Shown piece after piece: positions 61,571-64,000 of a DNA stretch of 64,000 nt. The DNA comes from Hermatobates lingyangjiaoensis (lineage: Eukaryota; Arthropoda; Insecta; Hemiptera; Hermatobatidae). Every line of letters starts with the position of its first letter. Position 1 is the first letter of the stretch. The notes under the pieces were generated by a model. The model worked only from the letters and a program-made list of their open reading frames with translations, was not told the DNA's origin and did not search any database. The stretch spans positions 2,232,001 to 2,296,000 of the forward strand of contig JAPFBL010000001.1 in NCBI GenBank assembly GCA_026182355.1, in the 5' to 3' direction. The position numbers and the translations under genes were made by a program.

Positions 61571-61739
61571 ATTTGCCTCAACACTTTGACTATAGTTGAT
61601 TGAATTGTTGGCTTAGCTATCAGCCTAAATACAATGAAACAGGATTTTTTCATTCTTTATCCACACAATTTATACCAATAAGAAACTTTTTTTTTTCTAG
61701 AATTCTCTAAGTAGAGATAGTAATCATTGATTTGCTTTG

Positions 61740-61970
61740 AAATTGGTCTGTTATGAGTGGATCAGGCTACGGATCAGAACATTTAAAAACAGGCTCGAGC
61801 CATCTATCTGGCTTTAGTGTTTACCGTAGAGACACAATTACTCTGATTATCCACCAGTTAAGTTCCCTTCTTCCGCCACCTCTGCATTAACCGCTTTTCT
61901 ATCTGCTGCCCAAATCCTCCATTATTACCATCATTCCTCTCAAAAAAAATTTCCCTTATCTACTGGAGAT
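61740..61970. promoter_or_regulatory. Candidate regulatory island
   Basis: Patch with AGGCTCGAGCCATC, ACAATTACTCTGATTATCC (homeodomain cores) and CTTCCGCCACCTCTGC, about 0.8 kb before the homeobox exon. Function is inferred. Confidence 0.38.
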
Positions 61971-62735
61971 TAACTCCCTTTGTTGAATTGACTCGATTTA
62001 AATTAAATTCTTTCCACTCTGATTTATCGCTTACATAATGCCTTGTGAACTTTACTGTACTTTTTTGCTTAGTAGAATTAACACCGCATCTTATTTGATT
62101 TATATTAATTTAAAGTTATTTCTTTCATGGTAAAGTTATCACTATTTTAGATACTCACACTGCACAATAACAATTGTAAAGGTTATGTTTAAATCTGTTT
62201 TCATCTATTAGACATATTTGAAGCCAAAAATTAATACCATCTATTGTCATATCCAAACGGATGCTTCTATTATTTAATCATTAATTTAAATATGAGTTTA
62301 TCATAAACAATTTTTTTCTAAGTGAATCTAGAGAAAAGTGTACTTTTTTACTTTTACTAAACTTTTAAAGATGGTTTAGCAACCTTTTTAAACCATCCCG
62401 AATTATGATTTGCTATTCTTTATATTTGCATATTATATTGTATATTACATTTGGTACTAAGAACACTTGTTTCTACATAACGAAAGTTTTAAGAAAATTG
62501 GTTGAGTTCTATCTTTATGGTAACACTCTGTTGCTTTCATATTATGCTGGTGGAATCCGTTAAAACAACTTGCATTATTACTGACGAAATGTTGGTAGAG
62601 GATCTGTAAGGTTCATGTTATATAAACTGAAAACTCGAAATGATGCCAGCAAAGCTGATAGTTTTTTATACAAAATATTTAATTCACCTTGAAGAATTAA
62701 TTTCAATTAAAAACTGTTTTTTATTTATTTTTCAG

Positions 62736-63034
62736 GTATGGAATGGATCTGAATGGAGCGCGACGAAAAAATGCTACCAGGGAAACTACATCAACTTTAA
62801 AAGCTTGGCTCAACGAGCACAAGAAGAACCCATACCCCACAAAAGGGGAGAAGATAATGCTTGCCATTATCACAAAAATGACTTTGACCCAGGTCTCTAC
62901 TTGGTTTGCCAACGCGAGAAGGCGGCTCAAGAAAGAGAACAAGATGACATGGGAGCCTCGAAACAGAGTTGACGATGAGGATAACAACAACGAAGACGCT
63001 GCTAGAAGTAAAGATGACAACAAAGACTCCCTAG
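62736..63034 (+). CDS. ara/caup (iro): Iroquois homeobox protein, homeobox exon
   Basis: The exon follows tttttcag at 62735. It starts with the last base of a split Gly codon and runs 99 further codons to CTA G, before gtaagc at 63035 (phase 1). The homeodomain occupies about 62758-62946: it opens [19 protein letters not shown], carries the three-residue TALE loop (NPYPTKG) between helices 1 and 2, and ends with the recognition helix WFANARRR, with Ala at homeodomain position 50 and the DNA-contacting Asn at 51. After it come [12 protein letters not shown] and an acidic Asn/Asp/Glu-rich tail ([10 protein letters not shown]). This is the sequence-specific DNA-binding part of a nuclear Iroquois factor; insect Iroquois proteins are reported to bind ACANNTGT. 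No frameshift or missing key residue is seen. The rest of the protein, including the C-terminal IRO box, lies beyond the window. Confidence 0.97.
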
Positions 63035-63611
63035 GTAAGCTAGTTTCAAGTATTTTTAACCTAATAAACATTCTTCTGAAAAAAAAATCAATTAAATTTT
63101 AATTAAATTATTAAAATAATTTTTAAATAAAAAAATATTAAAACAATGGATATCGCTATGCTATTATTTTATAATTATTCTATTGATTGTGTTAACAACT
63201 AATTTAATCAGTAAGAAAACATTATTAATGGGAAGTGAATGCTAAGAGATTCTGCAAATTGTGGGTTTATTTATTTTCTATCTTCCTAATTAATTGTACT
63301 TTCAATACATAATATAAAACATAGTTTACAGTGTAGCATATCAAATACCTCAAAGCTACAAGAATTTAATTTTGTAACTCGAATATTAGAACAGGTTTCC
63401 CAACTTTGATATTTGTTAGCATATATATGTACTGTGTACGAGATTTGCTCGGTCTGGAAAGATTTTATCATTCATACTGATCTCATACCACACTAAATAT
63501 TTCGAAAACAAGCAATATTAGAAAATAAAAATATATATCCAAATATGTGTATATATATGACATTATTCCTTTATCGAGGTTTGGTCCAGTTTCACACAGC
63601 AGAACACCTTT

Positions 63612-63760
63612 AAGACAACGTTTCGTTTACTTTACTAGACAACTTCAGGGCTACATCAATACAGACATTAATTATGATAACGTCAAAAAAAATTTTTTGT
63701 TATTAATTTCTGTATTGAAGTAGTCCTGAAGTTATTTTAAGATATAAACGAAACGTTGGT
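63612..63760. repeat. Imperfect hairpin element with GAAACGTTG ends
   Basis: Arms of about 60 bases: CAACGTTTCGTTTACTTTAC at the left mirrors ATATAAACGAAACGTTGG at the right. CTTCAGGGCTACATCAATAC mirrors GTATTGAAGTAGTCCTGAAG. Confidence 0.85.
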
Positions 63761-63827
63761 TTGAACATGTAGTATTGTTTAGCTCTAGATCAAAGCTCGA
63801 CAATGGAAAATAGCGTTGAGCATATTA

Positions 63828-64000
63828 GATATATATATATATATATATATAACAGATTCAATAATATATCGACCGTTTGATAGAATAGGTGTGTTCTCTA
63901 ATCGGGGTTCGGTCAATTTTCCAGGATAAAAAATCAAACTCTCGTTGCCAACGTTTCGGTTTTATTTAAAACCTTTTTCATAGGCATCTTCTCCATATAC
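63828..64000 (-). mobile_element. Penelope-like terminal repeat, truncated by the window end
   Basis: (TA)n at 63828-63851, then on the + strand CAGATTCAATAATATATCGA, CTAATCGGGGTTCGGTCAAT and GTTGCCAACGTTTCGGTTTT. It is the inverted counterpart of 54381-54493. On the - strand a perfect 6-bp stem GGTTTT-AAAT-AAAACC (63958-63973) precedes GAAACGTTGG. Confidence 0.75.

Larger units (their letters stand above)
29871..62735 (+). other. Iroquois intron 2 (32.9 kb, phase 2, before the homeobox)
   Basis: The intron is bounded by gtgagt and ttttcag and splits the Gly codon just ahead of the homeodomain. It carries many higher-GC islands, three Penelope-like remnants, a gypsy-type integrase remnant and most of the hairpin repeats (listed separately). 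I see nothing beyond AT-rich filler in 29872-31190, 35000-35689, 36880-39240, 39420-40479, 40881-42230, 42420-45595, 45740-46785, 47290-49590, 50550-51540, 51865-52300, 52740-53720, 55215-55920, 57130-57700, 59870-60515, 60855-61340 and 61975-62730. Short open frames there have no recognisable domain. Confidence 0.9.
63035..64000 (+). other. Iroquois intron 3, 5' part
   Basis: The intron starts with gtaagc and continues past the window end. The first 500 bases are AT-rich filler. From about 63610 it contains a hairpin repeat, and from 63828 a (TA)n tract followed by a Penelope-like terminal repeat. Confidence 0.85.

Noticed and set aside
62640..62972. + strand open frame across the homeobox exon
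   Set aside because: Out of frame with the homeodomain and running into intron; a shadow.
62721..63071. - strand open frame over the homeobox exon
   Set aside because: Antisense shadow of a conserved exon; no domain.

Overview
The window is a piece of an AT-rich animal genome, most likely an insect. It carries three coding exons of one Iroquois-class (Irx/IRO) TALE homeobox gene on the + strand, and everything else is intronic. The exons are at 1-262 (5' end outside the window), 29758-29870 and 62736-63034. They sit behind consensus splice sites with matching phases and are separated by introns of about 29.5 kb and 32.9 kb. A third intron starts at 63035 and runs off the end. The encoded part reads in order: a conserved N-terminal cysteine motif (CCDTGRP), an aromatic/proline-rich linker ending in YHPYDAAFAAYPFNGYGMDL, a 63-residue TALE homeodomain with the PYP loop and WFANARRR recognition helix, then KMTWEPRNR and an acidic tail. 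The [17 protein letters not shown] stretch looks like the araucan/caupolican (iro) type rather than mirror. The order of insect cannot be fixed from this sequence.

The introns have two layers. First, about two dozen islands of 100-530 bp that are clearly richer in G+C and more complex than the surrounding roughly 70 % AT sequence are scattered through both introns (for example 950-1215, 7270-7580, 16030-16500, 24770-25260, 28975-29500, 32830-33260, 36370-36720, 40480-40880, 46790-47280, 54930-55210, 60520-60850). None shows a convincing exon. Given the known enhancer-dense nature of Iroquois loci, I read them as candidate cis-regulatory elements. Several hold recognisable site types (paired CCATCAATCA, Su(H)-like TGTGGGAA beside CTTTGAT, octamers, palindromes). 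That is inference.

Second, there are transposon remains. A 5'-truncated Jockey-type LINE (20003-20810) has a poly(A) tail and a perfect 12-bp target-site duplication. Three Penelope-like GIY-YIG ends lie at 32130-32528, 53964-54380 and 58483-58870. A degenerate Ty3/gypsy-type integrase tail (49891-50424) is bounded by roughly 90-bp inverted arms. A large set of (TA)n-flanked hairpin repeats appears to be Penelope-like terminal sequence, because the same terminal blocks directly adjoin the GIY-YIG remnants. Several of these repeats share a CTGAWGA - short stem - GAAA core that resembles a hammerhead ribozyme core.

No rRNA, intact tRNA, CRISPR array or second host gene was seen. I found no new multi-gene system; the most notable non-genic observations are the island array, the hairpin/Penelope family and the shared catalytic-core-like motif.
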